This document shows, piece by piece, positions 9,803 to 20,571 of a stretch of 64,000 nucleotides of DNA (within the stretch, counting starts at the first letter, position 1; each line of letters opens with the position of its first letter). Below the pieces are notes generated by a model, which saw only the letters and a list, made by a program, of their open reading frames with translations, did not search any database and was not told the DNA's origin. The stretch is from assembly GCA_015501585.1 (NCBI GenBank), contig JADNRY010000095.1, positions 147,923-211,922 of the forward strand, written 5' to 3'. The translations under genes were made by a program, and so were the position numbers. Origin of the DNA: Rhodocollybia butyracea. Taxonomy: Eukaryota; Basidiomycota; Agaricomycetes; Agaricales; Omphalotaceae.

Positions 9803-10699
9803 ACTAGAGGCAGCTAGAGGCATGCAATATAGTGTGGGGAACAGAATAGTAGATGACTAAATGACATTACATGCTTGCATTATTCCCACTACCTGTAGGG
9901 TTAGGGTCTTGGTATAGTTGGACATTTTTTTTTGTTTGCTCAGATCTTCAAAATCTGAGCCAACTCTGGACTCTTAGGTAATGCCATTTAGCCCCGTTAA
10001 GTTCTTGCTATCCCATTGGTTGATAATGATTGAGATTATGTAGGCTAATTCAATCTGTCGGCTTCATGTGATTGGCTGAGAGCCTGCCATTCATGTGCAT
10101 ACTGCTAAATATGGACAGTCTATTATGACTGTACATTGGAACAAAGTTATTCTTAGATGTGGATTGGTATGCATTCATGCAGACATTAGAACAAGGAGCC
10201 ATTTCACTGCTCACTGACTACTAACTCTCTATCATGTCTTTTTATTTCGATATCGCAGGGCATACTTTTTGCAACCTGAATACATACCAGGATTGTTCAG
10301 GTCCCCATACTCTGTTATCTTATGACATTTTTCAATGCAATGGCTTACCTCTTTCTGGGCCATTAGACAGTATACTCACTACTTATTCCACTAGTTTACT
10401 CCGCCTTTGGGACAACATTATTTGTCATTCTACATCAACTACCTCCATGCATGGATCTTGTGTTTGGCGGAGATTTCATTAATTTGTGTGCTCAAGTGAA
10501 TTGTGTTCCGTTGGCCACAATTTCCCACCTATCTCCCTTGCAGTAAGTCAAGACTATGTTCTACCCAAACATATGGCCTTCCCATCTGGTAAATCTCTTC
10601 AACGCAAGTATAAAGTCAAGCTCAATCTTTACAGCACTAATTGATCTAGTTTGTACTGTCTTTGAAATGCATTACATAACAACTGTAACAGCTAATGAA
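9803..10699. other. Spacer with no supported gene
   Basis: There is one plus-strand 82-codon frame (10234-10482, starting MSFYFDIAGHTFCNL) with no recognised motif, no clear introns and no neighbours that would support it. A small hairpin (GCTCAGAT...ATCTGAGC) lies near 9938-9960. Otherwise it is AT-rich unique-looking sequence. Confidence 0.4.
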
Positions 10700-12460
10700 C
10701 AATATTGCACTAAAACAGACTATCAAATTTAGGAGCAAGGTTGAGTTGTCAGAGATTCCTCTGGGATAACAATAAGATCAGATCAAGCTAGCTAACACAA
10801 ACTCCAGTACTGAGTATAAGGCTAGCATGGTGACTATATTGATTAAGCTCTGCAGACAGAGCTAGCTAAGTCAAAGTGTGAATGTGTGTGTGTATGTGTG
10901 TGTGAAGCGGGGAAGTGAACAAACAAAGCAAGAATACTCCCAGGAAAACTCTGGCTCTGGCTAGTCTTGAAACTACAATGCTTTGAAACACTTCTGGGCA
11001 AACTCTGGCACCAGCTAGCAAATCACTGTAAAGTCCCTAACCAAACTCTGGGTTAAGCTACTAAACTGGAGGTAAAACCAAATTACCAGGAACTCATACC
11101 ACACTCTTAATGGCTCACTAACTTTTCAGCTAGCTAAGGAACCCTCACTCTGGAGACAAATAATCCCTTACTAGAAACTGTCTCCTCTAAGGAAGCAACT
11201 AGATTTAACTTGGTTATAATTACACACTTAAAGTCCTAACCAGAAACTCAAGTGGGCACAAGGTTCAGTGGTGAAGTATTGATCCTCTATTAAAGTGGCT
11301 AGATGTCACGAGTCAGTGGAGCCAGCACTCTCTAACTTATAATGCAGGGCAAATAACTTCTAATTGAAGAAACAACTACCAATCTCATACTTTGGAGGTG
11401 GTGGGTAGCTTGTATTTCTAGGTAAATACCCTAAGCTTTTATAGAGAGGAGAGAGAGTTTAATATAAAAAGATACGAAACATACAGATTTTGAGAGAGAA
11501 ACTGAGAGAGAGAGACAGAGAGAGGGCTAGGAAAGGAAACTTGTCGCCATAAAGGGTATATAGGATATGGTAAAACTGTCCAAATCAGGTAGTAACTTGT
11601 ATATATTAAAATGGTTAAAGTCCTTTGGTCCTAGACAGTAATCCACCCTGTGGTCCGCAGGTTCATCTTTCAGGCAGTAGTGTTCATACCTTGCATACTT
11701 GCTTTCCTCTGTCTTACTCAGGATGTTAAACTGGTGTTGGCTAGTTCATAGTACTTCTCTGTGAATGGGAAGTGTTTAGCCCAGTGTGCTATCTTTCTAA
11801 CAACACTACTATCATATAAGTTGAGTTGGCTAGCCTAGTATCTATAAGTGCATTTCTTCCTAGAGTACCTTTGGCCAATGTTCTACAATCACTTGGGAGG
11901 TGGTCCACTTCCTTGTACCGGTAAGTCTCCCCTATGGTCTGTGCTAGTCTTGGCACATGATTTATTTTATAATATTCAGGTTATTTTCAATGACACAGTA
12001 CTGAGTCTTATTCAAATTTACTAGTCGACTCCATCGGACAGTATCTTTGTTTCAGACCATGAGTTCAGAATATCTTGACTCCCTCGTAGATTGTAAGATC
12101 TGTGGTATTCATGAACTAGCCGTTTCTAAAGTATGAGGTTTGCCTTCCCTCTTTTGAATATATCCCTGGGTGGTGCACCTGCTAGCTCTTATCCCACTTT
12201 GAGACATCCCTTTTGTAGAGTGATAAGCTGCTGAGTAGAAACTAGGTTGACTAGCCTAGTGTTAATGTCTCTGGGCACCTCAAGTATCCCTGCTAGCTTG
12301 GCTTCTGACTACACTTGTAGCTGTACCATAACAGCTAGCTAAGTATTATTGTTAAAATACTAAGCTTGGGCTACAACTATCATGCTTGGGCTCCATATAG
12401 TTCCCTTATTGCATTGTATATACTACACAGTATGTCAAAAAGTATAGTTACACACCTAGG
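10700..12460 (-). repeat. Long dispersed repeat, diverged copy D (LTR-like)
   Basis: It shares ordered landmarks with copy A in the same orientation: ACAGACTATC and TTGTCAGAGATTCC near the start, GAGAGAGTTTAATA near 11450, GGAAAGGAAACT near 11530, and ATCATGCTTGGGCTCCATAT followed by TTATTGCATTGTATA near 12380-12420. Divergence is much higher than between A, B and C, so this is an older copy or subfamily. It contains a short TG-rich microsatellite near 10885-10904 and a GA-rich run near 11495-11525. No long open frame survives. Confidence 0.6.
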
Positions 12461-12631
12461 TACAAAGATTGTGTATTAGCACTCGCAGGCGACCCAAATT
12501 ATCCACTAACAAGTTCAATGAGCCCTGTTTGCCCAGGTATGTTATATCTGCTGTTCTATTGATGTCTGTTGGACAACCTTTATACATTATATCCCTGAGT
12601 CACACATGGGTGTGATATTATCGTCAATATT

Positions 12632-14295
12632 AGGCCTAAAATCAGCCTAAGGCGTGTAACTGTACATTTTGACATTTTGTACGTGTTATACAATGCAATA
12701 AGAGAGTTATACAGAGCCCGAGCATGATAGCTGTTGCTGAGGCAAAGAACTTAACAATAATACTCAGCAAGCTGTGAAGGTACACCCACAAGTGTAGCCT
12801 AGAGCCAAGCTAGTGAGGATACCTGGGCTGCCCAGAGATGTTAACACTAGATTGTCAATCTAGTTATACCCAAGAGTGTACACTCTCTAAACTACAGGAC
12901 ATGTCAAAGCAGGATAAGTACTAAGCCAACACGTTACTCGAGGGAAGGATTTATGAGGGACGGCATCCCTTGCATCAAGACCCCCAATGAGCTATGTTAA
13001 GATCTTAGATGAGGACTTTCCAGTCTGTAACATTGGACCAGAACAATCCTGAGGAAACTGTAGAGGTCTACTTGCAGCACCGGTCATATCCGTGAAAGTG
13101 GTGGAAACATGCTTAGTGATTCCACAGAAAGCTACATGCTGGGATAGCCTTGGCTGATTGAGACATTTGATCTTAGAAATCATACTCGGGAATCACTTGT
13201 AGGCACTCAGTGCAGTTGCTCAAGACTATCATAAGTGGTATCATTAGGAAGCTAGACACCAGGACTTCTCGAGAGAATGTTAATTACACTCAGGATAGAC
13301 AGAACTATTGGAGGAATAGAATGAAACTCACCCAAGGGAAACTGGGTGGCAAGAGGCCACGAAGCATTAAGGTACTCCTGACCCCAGAGAATTGTGGAGT
13401 AATTGGAGAAACCTTGTTTGGATCAAAACACTCTAAAACTATGTTAATCCTCATGAAATTATATTTTATCTCTGATATATACCCAAGAATGGACTATTTC
13501 TTTATTTTGTGTACCCTATATAGGCTGGAGTTTCCTTTCCGAGCCAGATTCCTCTGTTCCACTCTCTTTTTGTTTCTCTCCATATCTGTTTCATCTATTT
13601 TTTGTATTAAACTCTCTCTACTCAGTATATAAGCCAGACATATTTATTCAATAAGACAAGTTTCTTGCCCTTGATTTGACTGCTAAGACCAGTGCTCTGT
13701 AGAACATCCCCACATGATCAGCAGCGTGACACCTCCTGACTTGGTGATCTTCAGAAAGTAATTAACTTCACATGCTTTGCAAAAGCCCATTTACATCTTG
13801 ATCAAATTTAAGTGTGTAGAGTTCTCTCAAACTCCAGATCAACTCAAATCTAGTTGCTTCCTTAGAGGGGATGGCTTCTAGTAAGGGATTATTTGGCTCC
13901 AGAGTGAGGGTTTCTTAGTTGACTTCTTCACAAAGTTAGGCAAGCCACTAAGATTGTGGTACAAGTTCCTAGTGATTAAGTTCACTCACAATATCATAGC
14001 CTGGCCCAGAGTTTGGTTGGGGACTTTACAGCGTCACAGCAGCTAGTGCCAGAGTTTGCCTAGAAGAATCTTAGTTTCGTTGTATTGGTTTTGGTTTTGA
14101 TTATTTGGTTTTGGTCACACACACATCATCGGTTTTGGTCTGGTTATATTGATTTGGACATATTGATGGTCCCCTCGTACACTTGTAAACCCAACTAGGC
14201 TTCTCTTGACTCAGTTCTAAGAGTTGTCTAAGCTTAGTTACCCACATTACCGCTACAGTCTTGAACCTGGAGCAGTCGTGTGCGTACATCTGACT
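12632..14295 (+). repeat. Long dispersed repeat, copy C (LTR-like, 3' truncated)
   Basis: It matches copy B from TTAGGCCTAAAAT to about GTCGTGTGCGTACATC and then diverges, so the last part present in A and B is missing. It carries a 140-codon open frame (13210-13632) largely shared with copy A (3856-4278 on the minus strand). The frame ends inside the TATA/CT-rich part, so it may be incidental. With the diverged copy D it forms a second divergent pair. Confidence 0.7.
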
Positions 14296-15130
14296 GTAAA
14301 GATCTGTTCACAATTGGATCTTCCCAATGTACAGTATAGCGAGGGGCCCGTTGGGCAGATTTACTACAATATCAAGTTTTGGTAATGCTGATCTAACAGT
14401 GTGATTGTCCAATGGTTCTTCTGGGTTAACAGGTAGTATTCTGGAGTTCTGAGGAAATAGTTATGATTCTGGGGATGTGTCTTCTGTGGTTAAACAGGTA
14501 AAAGTAGTTATTCTGTGGTAAGCAGATAAAGTACTTCTTCTGTAGTAAGCAGGTAGAGGTGATTCTTCTGTGGTATGCAGGAAATTGGTAATGCTTCTGG
14601 ATATTCACAGTTAGCAACTAAGGTTCATATCAAGGTTAAGTTCACAGCTATGCTGCAGAAGGGTAATAGTTCCAAAATAACAAGGCTGGGGTACACTGCA
14701 TCTACTCAAGCAGTATTGATACTATATACCTAAGTCATAATAAGTCATTCCGAGTCATGTTCCGACTCACTTTGACTTATGTATAAACAATATAATACAA
14801 CTCATTTTGGGTTCCAAAACATTATACCACAGCCAAAACTAGTCAATATGACTCAATCATATTCAAATATGAATAATACGGCATTAAGGCAATCATGTGC
14901 TCAATTTGCTCAGTCAGGAAATTAGTGTTGTGCAGGGTTGGGTCTCTGACCCATGTGTCAGAAACTCCGGATTCCGCTTTTAACCCGCCATAACTGCTTA
15001 TAAATGCCGTAATCAGAATGCCCCCTGCCAGCGGCCATCAACATGGCTTAAGTTTATAAGCGGCCGGGATTATAAGTGCTTAGAGCCAGGGGGGTTGCTT
15101 GTCAGCGCTGATAAACCCCCCCTCAAGGTT
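14296..15130. repeat. AT-rich spacer with imperfect tandem repeat
   Basis: Between about 14420 and 14595 a unit of about 40 bp containing TTCTTCTGTGGTAAGCAGG recurs about four times with changes. The single minus-strand frame across it is a by-product. Around 14930-15120 a GC-richer stretch with short self-complementary segments (for example GACCCATGTGTCAG, TTATAAGCGG) resembles a MITE edge, but I could not pair both ends. Confidence 0.5.
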
Positions 15131-15139
15131 TCACCAAAA

Positions 15140-15410
15140 CGTAACTGTAGTATAGTTAGTTACTATATTACTACTACTACTACCACTACTACTGGTAGTA
15201 GTAATGGCTTGCTTGACTTAAACTACTACTACTGAACAGATATCACTACTATTTGTTATTGTGGTTATTATTACACTTATGAGTTATTTACATTATTATT
15301 AACACAGGTAGTTACAGTACGGTTTCGATCCATTGACCTCTAGCTTAAAGGGCGCTTACATTACAAGTACAGTTCATACTTACCACTACACCATATAGAC
15401 ATATTAGTAG
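15140..15410 (-). repeat. tRNA-like / SINE-like segment with trinucleotide tail
   Basis: On the minus strand TGGTGTAGTGG (15393-15383) fits an RNA polymerase III A box, and GGATCGAAACC (15331-15321) fits a B box with one mismatch. Spacing is as in a tRNA gene, but the intervening sequence does not fold convincingly into a normal tRNA. Downstream on the same strand is about 130 nt of AT-rich body ending in a run of TAG/TAC triplets (about 15140-15240). An internal pol III promoter plus body plus simple-repeat tail is the layout of a SINE. No second copy is in the window. Confidence 0.5.
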
Positions 15411-15633
15411 GGGAAGACTGGGTTAATATCATACACCAGTAGCGGATTATAACCGCTTACCTGTGCTTAAGAGGCCAAGAAAACATTCAGGTCTATGCGT
15501 ATTGGGCTGTGAGTAAACATTAGGGTCTCAATTGACAGGTAAGTACACCCAACCTCTTACGCACCACTGTTTGCGAGGTTCGAGAGAGGCTTTCACGACA
15601 ATGATTGTGCTAGCCAGGGAATAACCGGGATAG

Positions 15634-16486
15634 CTAAAGTAGCTGAGGGAACAGAGGGCGGCGCGGAGGTTGGATACGGCAGTGTGGGTGATGGCTTTGT
15701 TTTAGGGGAAGAGTATGAGGGAGACAAGGGTTGAGTGAATTAAAAGTGCAGAAAAAGACGTGCCGATCCTCGCTGTCTCCTTCTCCAGCTACATCATCTT
15801 GAGCACATCCAGTCACATACACTGCCATAGTGTGCATACGCATGTAAGAAGAATACGTGATGCATGAACCAATCCCTTCCACATCATCATTGTCATCGTC
15901 GGCAGTGGCAGTGGCGGCACCAGCAGCAGCAGCATGGAATTGCTCAATCCTGGCAGAAATTTTCTCGTTGCACTGAGCACGAGTCCAGGTGGCATAGTTT
16001 ACCTTCAATTCTGTAGACTTAAATGTCAGGTCTTCGCGGATGGCAGCGTTGTTGGAGATGGGCACAACTATGGCTCCCAGGTTTGAGGTTTGAGAAAAAG
16101 GGTGAGATTTGGGTGTGTGGTCAGAGTTCCAGAAGTAGTCGAGAGATAACGCGGCGCGAGGGCATGTCTGGAAGATTGGCTTGATGGGAGAGAGTCGAGG
16201 GTGGTGGTTGTCTTGATGGAAGGGGTAGTAAATTGTATTGACGAAGTGGCCTGTTGCGACGGGGTGAAAAACCGGATAGTAAATGACCAGTACCATCCTG
16301 CGATGTGTAGAACCAAGAAAACTGAGCACTAAGTGTTGATGAGAATACACCCATGGGGTTGAGCATGGTCTCAGCCTCAGATGGTGCTAGTTCATTGGTT
16401 GCACGGCAAGGCTGGGATGGTAAAGCGTCGTATACATGGGTGAAAGATGGTGAGTAAAACTTGAGAAAAATATTAGCTGTGAACAT
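15634..16486 (-). CDS. Unidentified protein region, possibly frameshifted or spliced
   Basis: Two long overlapping minus-strand frames are present. One begins at 16486 (MFTANIFLKFYSPSFTHVYD) and runs 121 codons. The other runs 238 codons from 16350 and contains SNLGAIVVPISNNAAIREDL, then an Ala-rich stretch followed by an acidic DDDNDD patch. The N-terminal part of the first and the middle of the second look most protein-like, so a splice or frameshift near 16130-16330 may join them. I do not recognise the family. There is no signal peptide or membrane helix of confidence. No plus-strand alternative looks better. Confidence 0.4.
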
Positions 16487-17363
16487 TGTCGAGCTTCATA
16501 CATATTTATGTACGAATCTCGTCAAGTTCAATTAGCGCCCCGCGTTCCCTTTTAGGCTTGTTTCTTAGCTTATCAGTCTAGGCAGTTCTCTGAGACATTG
16601 GTCTCCTTTACCTTCGACTCTCATCTTGTAAAACAAAAATATACATTTGTTCTCTTCCCACTGTCTATTCTTCATAGTGACCTCTCAGGAAGGGATTTTA
16701 CCGACGTTAGGACAACTCGAGGCCCCCATCAAACTCGAAACTTTGTTCCGCCCCAAAAAGCGATGAATGTTTCACAACATGTATAGATAGTATAACAACA
16801 TACCTTGGTTAGAATATGAGCCTGATAGCCCTAACGTCTCAGTTTCCATGAAACAATCCACCGCTACACTCTCATTACCCAGGTCCAAAGTTGAGTAATT
16901 CCTTTCTGAAGGTCCTGCTAAAGTTACTGAGTAGGATATGTGCCTAGATTTAAAGCAGATTTGTCTGGTGATGTGCGTGGATAATTTGGGATGGTAGTTG
17001 AGGTTGCTGATGGTGGTAGCAGTTGAAGGAAGATAAAGATAAGTGCCCGGTCAAACGCCGCACTAACAAATCACGCTAGCTTCAAAATGTATATACAGAT
17101 TGCATTCAGCTCGTGGATAGTATGTACAAATTGTGTGCATATAGGTGCGCTATTTAGACTGGTAAGCCCCTACTTTGTCTTTCGGTTTCTCAAGGGACGG
17201 GCCAGAGGTTGTTCTTCCGTCGCCGCGACACCACCGCTACCCATGGCTTCTCCTTTGCTATTGCTAGCTAGAACTTGGGCCCGACTCCAACCTTGGCTTC
17301 GACCAGCCCCATGACCGCAAGCCTAACCTCGCCCTTGACCACGTGCCTAGTGATTATTCCCAT
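16487..17363. other. Spacer, no supported gene
   Basis: I see only short frames. On the minus strand around 17180-17350 the translation is Gly/Arg/Gln rich (GQGRG-like) and lies just after the small gene at 17364-17674, so it may be decayed low-complexity coding sequence. Nothing else is interpretable. Confidence 0.4.
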
Positions 17364-17674
17364 CTAGAGGAACCCCTCGTTGCTACCTATGTCCAGATTA
17401 TTAGCTTCTAGGATAGCAAGAGGATCAAAGAGATGTGCTGGGTCTGCATCCATATCGTTGGGCTCAGGAGCAGGAAGAGGTTCTGGGAGATGTAAATCCA
17501 TATTCAGCGTGATCACAGGAGTAGAAGTAGCTAGTCTAGGTTAGTAAAATATTTATGAGCATAACAAACTCACAAACCTGGTGATAGCGTGTTGTCTGCA
17601 AGCCTAACGGCAAGTAATGCTTCAGTAACCGCATCAGCCTGAGATGTTGGGGTGGCGGCAGCAGCGGATGGCAT
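17364..17674 (-). CDS. Small two-exon hypothetical protein (about 87 aa)
   Basis: The ATG is at 17674-17672. Exon 1 (17674-17578) encodes MPSAAAATPTSQADAVTEAL and ends CCAG|GTTTGTGAG. A 47-nt intron with a TTTACTAAC branch-like element ends in CTAG at 17531. Exon 2 (17530-17364) stays in frame to a TAG at 17366-17364. The product is Ala/Thr/Pro rich at the N-terminus and acidic and Pro rich after that (PEPLPAPEPNDMDADP), so it is probably disordered. It has no recognised domain. Clean splice signals and frame retention support a real or recently real gene. It could be the 3' end of a longer gene, because frames upstream are short. It lies just downstream of the aminopeptidase P remnant on the same strand. 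Confidence 0.5.
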
Positions 17675-18138
17675 TCTAACAAATACACACTGATTATAGA
17701 ATGTGTAGAGCATTTTAAGATAGTTGCTTATTTAAAGTAGCTTCTAATATAAATTCCCCCTGCGCGTTTGCTAGGGCTTACTTGCTATTAGATCAGAGCA
17801 AATTAAAGCTTATTCAACGACTTCTTTATTTTACTCCAACAGAGTTTGTAGGAGTCTGTACTGGAAACAAGATGCGGGTGTGTCATTCACCGAATGGCCC
17901 GAAAAGAAATTATGTGGTGTATTTAACAGATCTTGATGCATAGGAATTGGAAGCGAAGGCAAAAGCACCAAGATTGGAATCAGGATATTCAATCCTGGGC
18001 GAGTCAGCGAAGGGGACATTAAACATTAGCTTACCAGACGATTTACTAGGGGACACTGCAAGATGGAGCGCTCGACTGTGGATGGTTGATTATTGAGAAT
18101 GACACAAAAAACACGCACTTGAAATAAGGAAGATTCCC

Positions 18139-19140
18139 CTGAACTATATCTGTCTCATACTTTTTGGGCGCATAGTGGGGTACTAACTCAGCGTTGGGGC
18201 CAGACGCGGAGATGTTCTGGTAGAGACCCATAAATTGTTTCGCTTTACGGCGGAATTTGGTTGGACAATGTGCGGCCTCCCATTCGGTGATGTCGTATCC
18301 TTGGCTGAGCTTCTCGGCTAGCCAGGCGAGGAAGCAGATCTAGAAATGGGAAACAACGACAGCGTGAGTTGAGGAAGGCTAGCGGATATATGAGATATGG
18401 GAGTTGGTGGGAGGAAGCTTAGTACGTAGCAGACACCATCTCCGAGGTATGCCCTTCTCAGCCCCACGAGCTCGACTTCGTTCTTCTGGGACATCATGGG
18501 CTCAACCTGCGAGGGAAGAATGGTACATCAGAAATGGGTAAGCACCAACGAAGCGGTGTATGAGGTCTGGGGTGAGATGGTAATCTGTGCGAAAGAATTG
18601 AAATAACAAAAGATAAATAAATATAGGAAAGATGTACCTTTCCCTCCCGGTTCCACTCCCTGTGGCTCAAAAACACCCATATATCAACACAAGCTCTTCT
18701 CTCTATGATGCAGAAACACCGGCTCCTTCGACTTGGGTGGATTTTCCTTCCAAACAATGTCAACCAGGTTCTGGATAGGGTAGACGAGCTTTGTCCCATG
18801 ACTAGCGAGCTTGGTGTTGACGAGCGCGGCTTTCTCGTACAAGATCATACGCCCGTCAATATCGATCTTGGAATTCGCAATCCGATGATATTCCTGTCAA
18901 CAAAAGCAAGCAAGTGTGTGAGCGCCATCATCGAGGGATGATGGTAAGATCTAGAGGCGTTACGCACCACAAGCTCAGGCTCCTGGATCCACCGGCTCGA
19001 ATGAGTGTCCGGTCAAGCTGGCTCCGAGCTTGTTCCCAGTATCTAAAATCCGTGATGAGGTATGCGGCGTCCATCGTGACAATTGCCTGGCCTGCAGAGC
19101 CCGAGAAAATAAAATAATCAGATGGCGTGTTAGTACTCCT
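18139..19140 (-). pseudogene. Xaa-Pro aminopeptidase (aminopeptidase P, M24B) remnant
   Basis: Four minus-strand segments read in the correct order for a cytosolic aminopeptidase P, which removes N-terminal residues before proline. The first, near 19135-18968, contains FSGSAGQAIVT and LITDFRYWEQAR and ends at a GTGCGTAACG donor. The second (18893 to about 18705) contains DGRMILYEKAALVNTKLASH and NLVDIVWKENPPKSKEPVFL. The third (18506-18426) contains VELVGLRRAYLGDGVCY. The fourth (18339 to about 18141) contains CFLAWLAEKLSQGYDITEWE and NISASGPNAELVPHYAPKK. The start region, the middle of the protein and the whole metal-binding catalytic end (DSGGQY and beyond) are missing, and the frame after PVFLHH runs into a stop. 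A functional enzyme of about 600 residues cannot be made. Confidence 0.85.
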
Positions 19141-20571
19141 TTATCAATGAAATTTCCAGGGTTCAAGACTTGAGCCAGGTATCTATCAATATCTATCTAT
19201 AGATATCCTAGGGTGAAAATCTCGTGAAAATTTCTGATGATTCCAACAACTACCTACTTATACTTCTTATACTTCTTTACAGAACCCTCTCTGTCGATTG
19301 CAAATATGAAAAGTGGGGCTGCACAGCCTGGAGAAGTAACGAAAGTCAGGTCCAAGGTACGTTATCTGCCGAATGAGATCTATTGTCGATAACGATCTTC
19401 ACCCTCTTCTATGTAATCTTGTGACTATCGTACTTCACCCCACTTCGCCCCATGCCCACGCTCTCAGCCCCTCTCAACTCATCTCACCTCGTTCTCGATT
19501 CCCTCTAATTTTCCTGGTAATTCATACATCTACAAAACTTAATATAACTTTGTTTCACTGAATGGAGAAGGAGATGCTCTGTATGCAGTGATCAACGCCG
19601 ATGTACGGGCTGAGATATGCTATATGCGACCGGGTAGTGACAGATAGTTAATCCATGCTTGTTAATGTTAGTGTTACCAGTTTGAGTGAGCGTTTCAGCG
19701 ATAGTTCCCAAAGCGATACGGTAAACTCATGCCGTTCGCAGTTTAACAGCTTCAAGGTCTCAAAGTAGAAAGTACCTAAAAGTACGTTACTTGTATCGTC
19801 GCTCTGAATTTAGGCGAACTTTTACCACGATTCATTCAACCCCATCTGCAATTGCGAGAAGAAATGTAAGCCAACTCAGGCTCTCTCTGTGATGACACAA
19901 GAGCCCTCTGCTACTAGATTTTTAGTTGTTCCAAATTTCAATTGCACATCACTGATTTAACCTGATACTACACTGGACATGGGGAGCGTGAGTGAAAGTT
20001 TCAAGGTTGCAAACTCTGCCTGTCAGTATTATCTGCTAATGTCCTTGACTCCTTAAGTTGCCTTAAGGCTATGAGACTTTTCCCGATGAGGGAGGATGGA
20101 TACATATGATTTGAGTTTATAAACATCAGGCAGGTTGGAAAAGGACTTGAGGGTATCTCAAAGGTTATCTTAGATGGTAGACATATGATGTGATTTTCAC
20201 AACTACACTAAATTTTTACTTGTGCCATCTGAAGTATAGTGAACAATATGTCCTTGAATATATCAGTCTGTATGCAAACTTAAATATCTTTCGATTACTT
20301 AATTACCTCAATACGAGGACACAATCACATAGCCTTTGTCATACTCTTTTCCTTCTAAGCATTTGAAGAAATCACAAACACCCCTAGTCTGTTTCGGTCT
20401 CATCTTTTGTGTTGCTTTTGTGATGACACTGCCAGTGGTCAATGATGCTAAATTTGCCTCTTTATTGTGCTGCCAGATCCGGTGATCTCGGACAGGATAT
20501 AGACTGTTAGACACTCATATGCGAGGGTTCGAGGCAAGTTCCCTCCCTCTTTTCGTACTTTCTACTTCATC
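19141..20571. other. Intergenic, no supported gene
   Basis: It contains an ATCTATC/ATAGATATC simple stretch near 19180-19205. A 68-codon minus-strand frame (20308-20514) has no recognised motif. The promoter of the membrane protein gene that starts at 20572 must lie at its right end, but I see no decisive TATA element. Confidence 0.4.

Noticed and set aside
14420..14595. CRISPR-like repeat array
   Set aside because: The units are imperfect, contiguous and lack unique spacers, and the organism is a eukaryote.
15308..15405. Functional tRNA gene
   Set aside because: A- and B-box matches exist, but acceptor and anticodon stems do not pair well, so only a tRNA-like/SINE-like call is made.
20308..20514. 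68-codon minus-strand ORF resembling a transposase fragment
   Set aside because: Too short and without any catalytic or zinc-binding motif that I could name.
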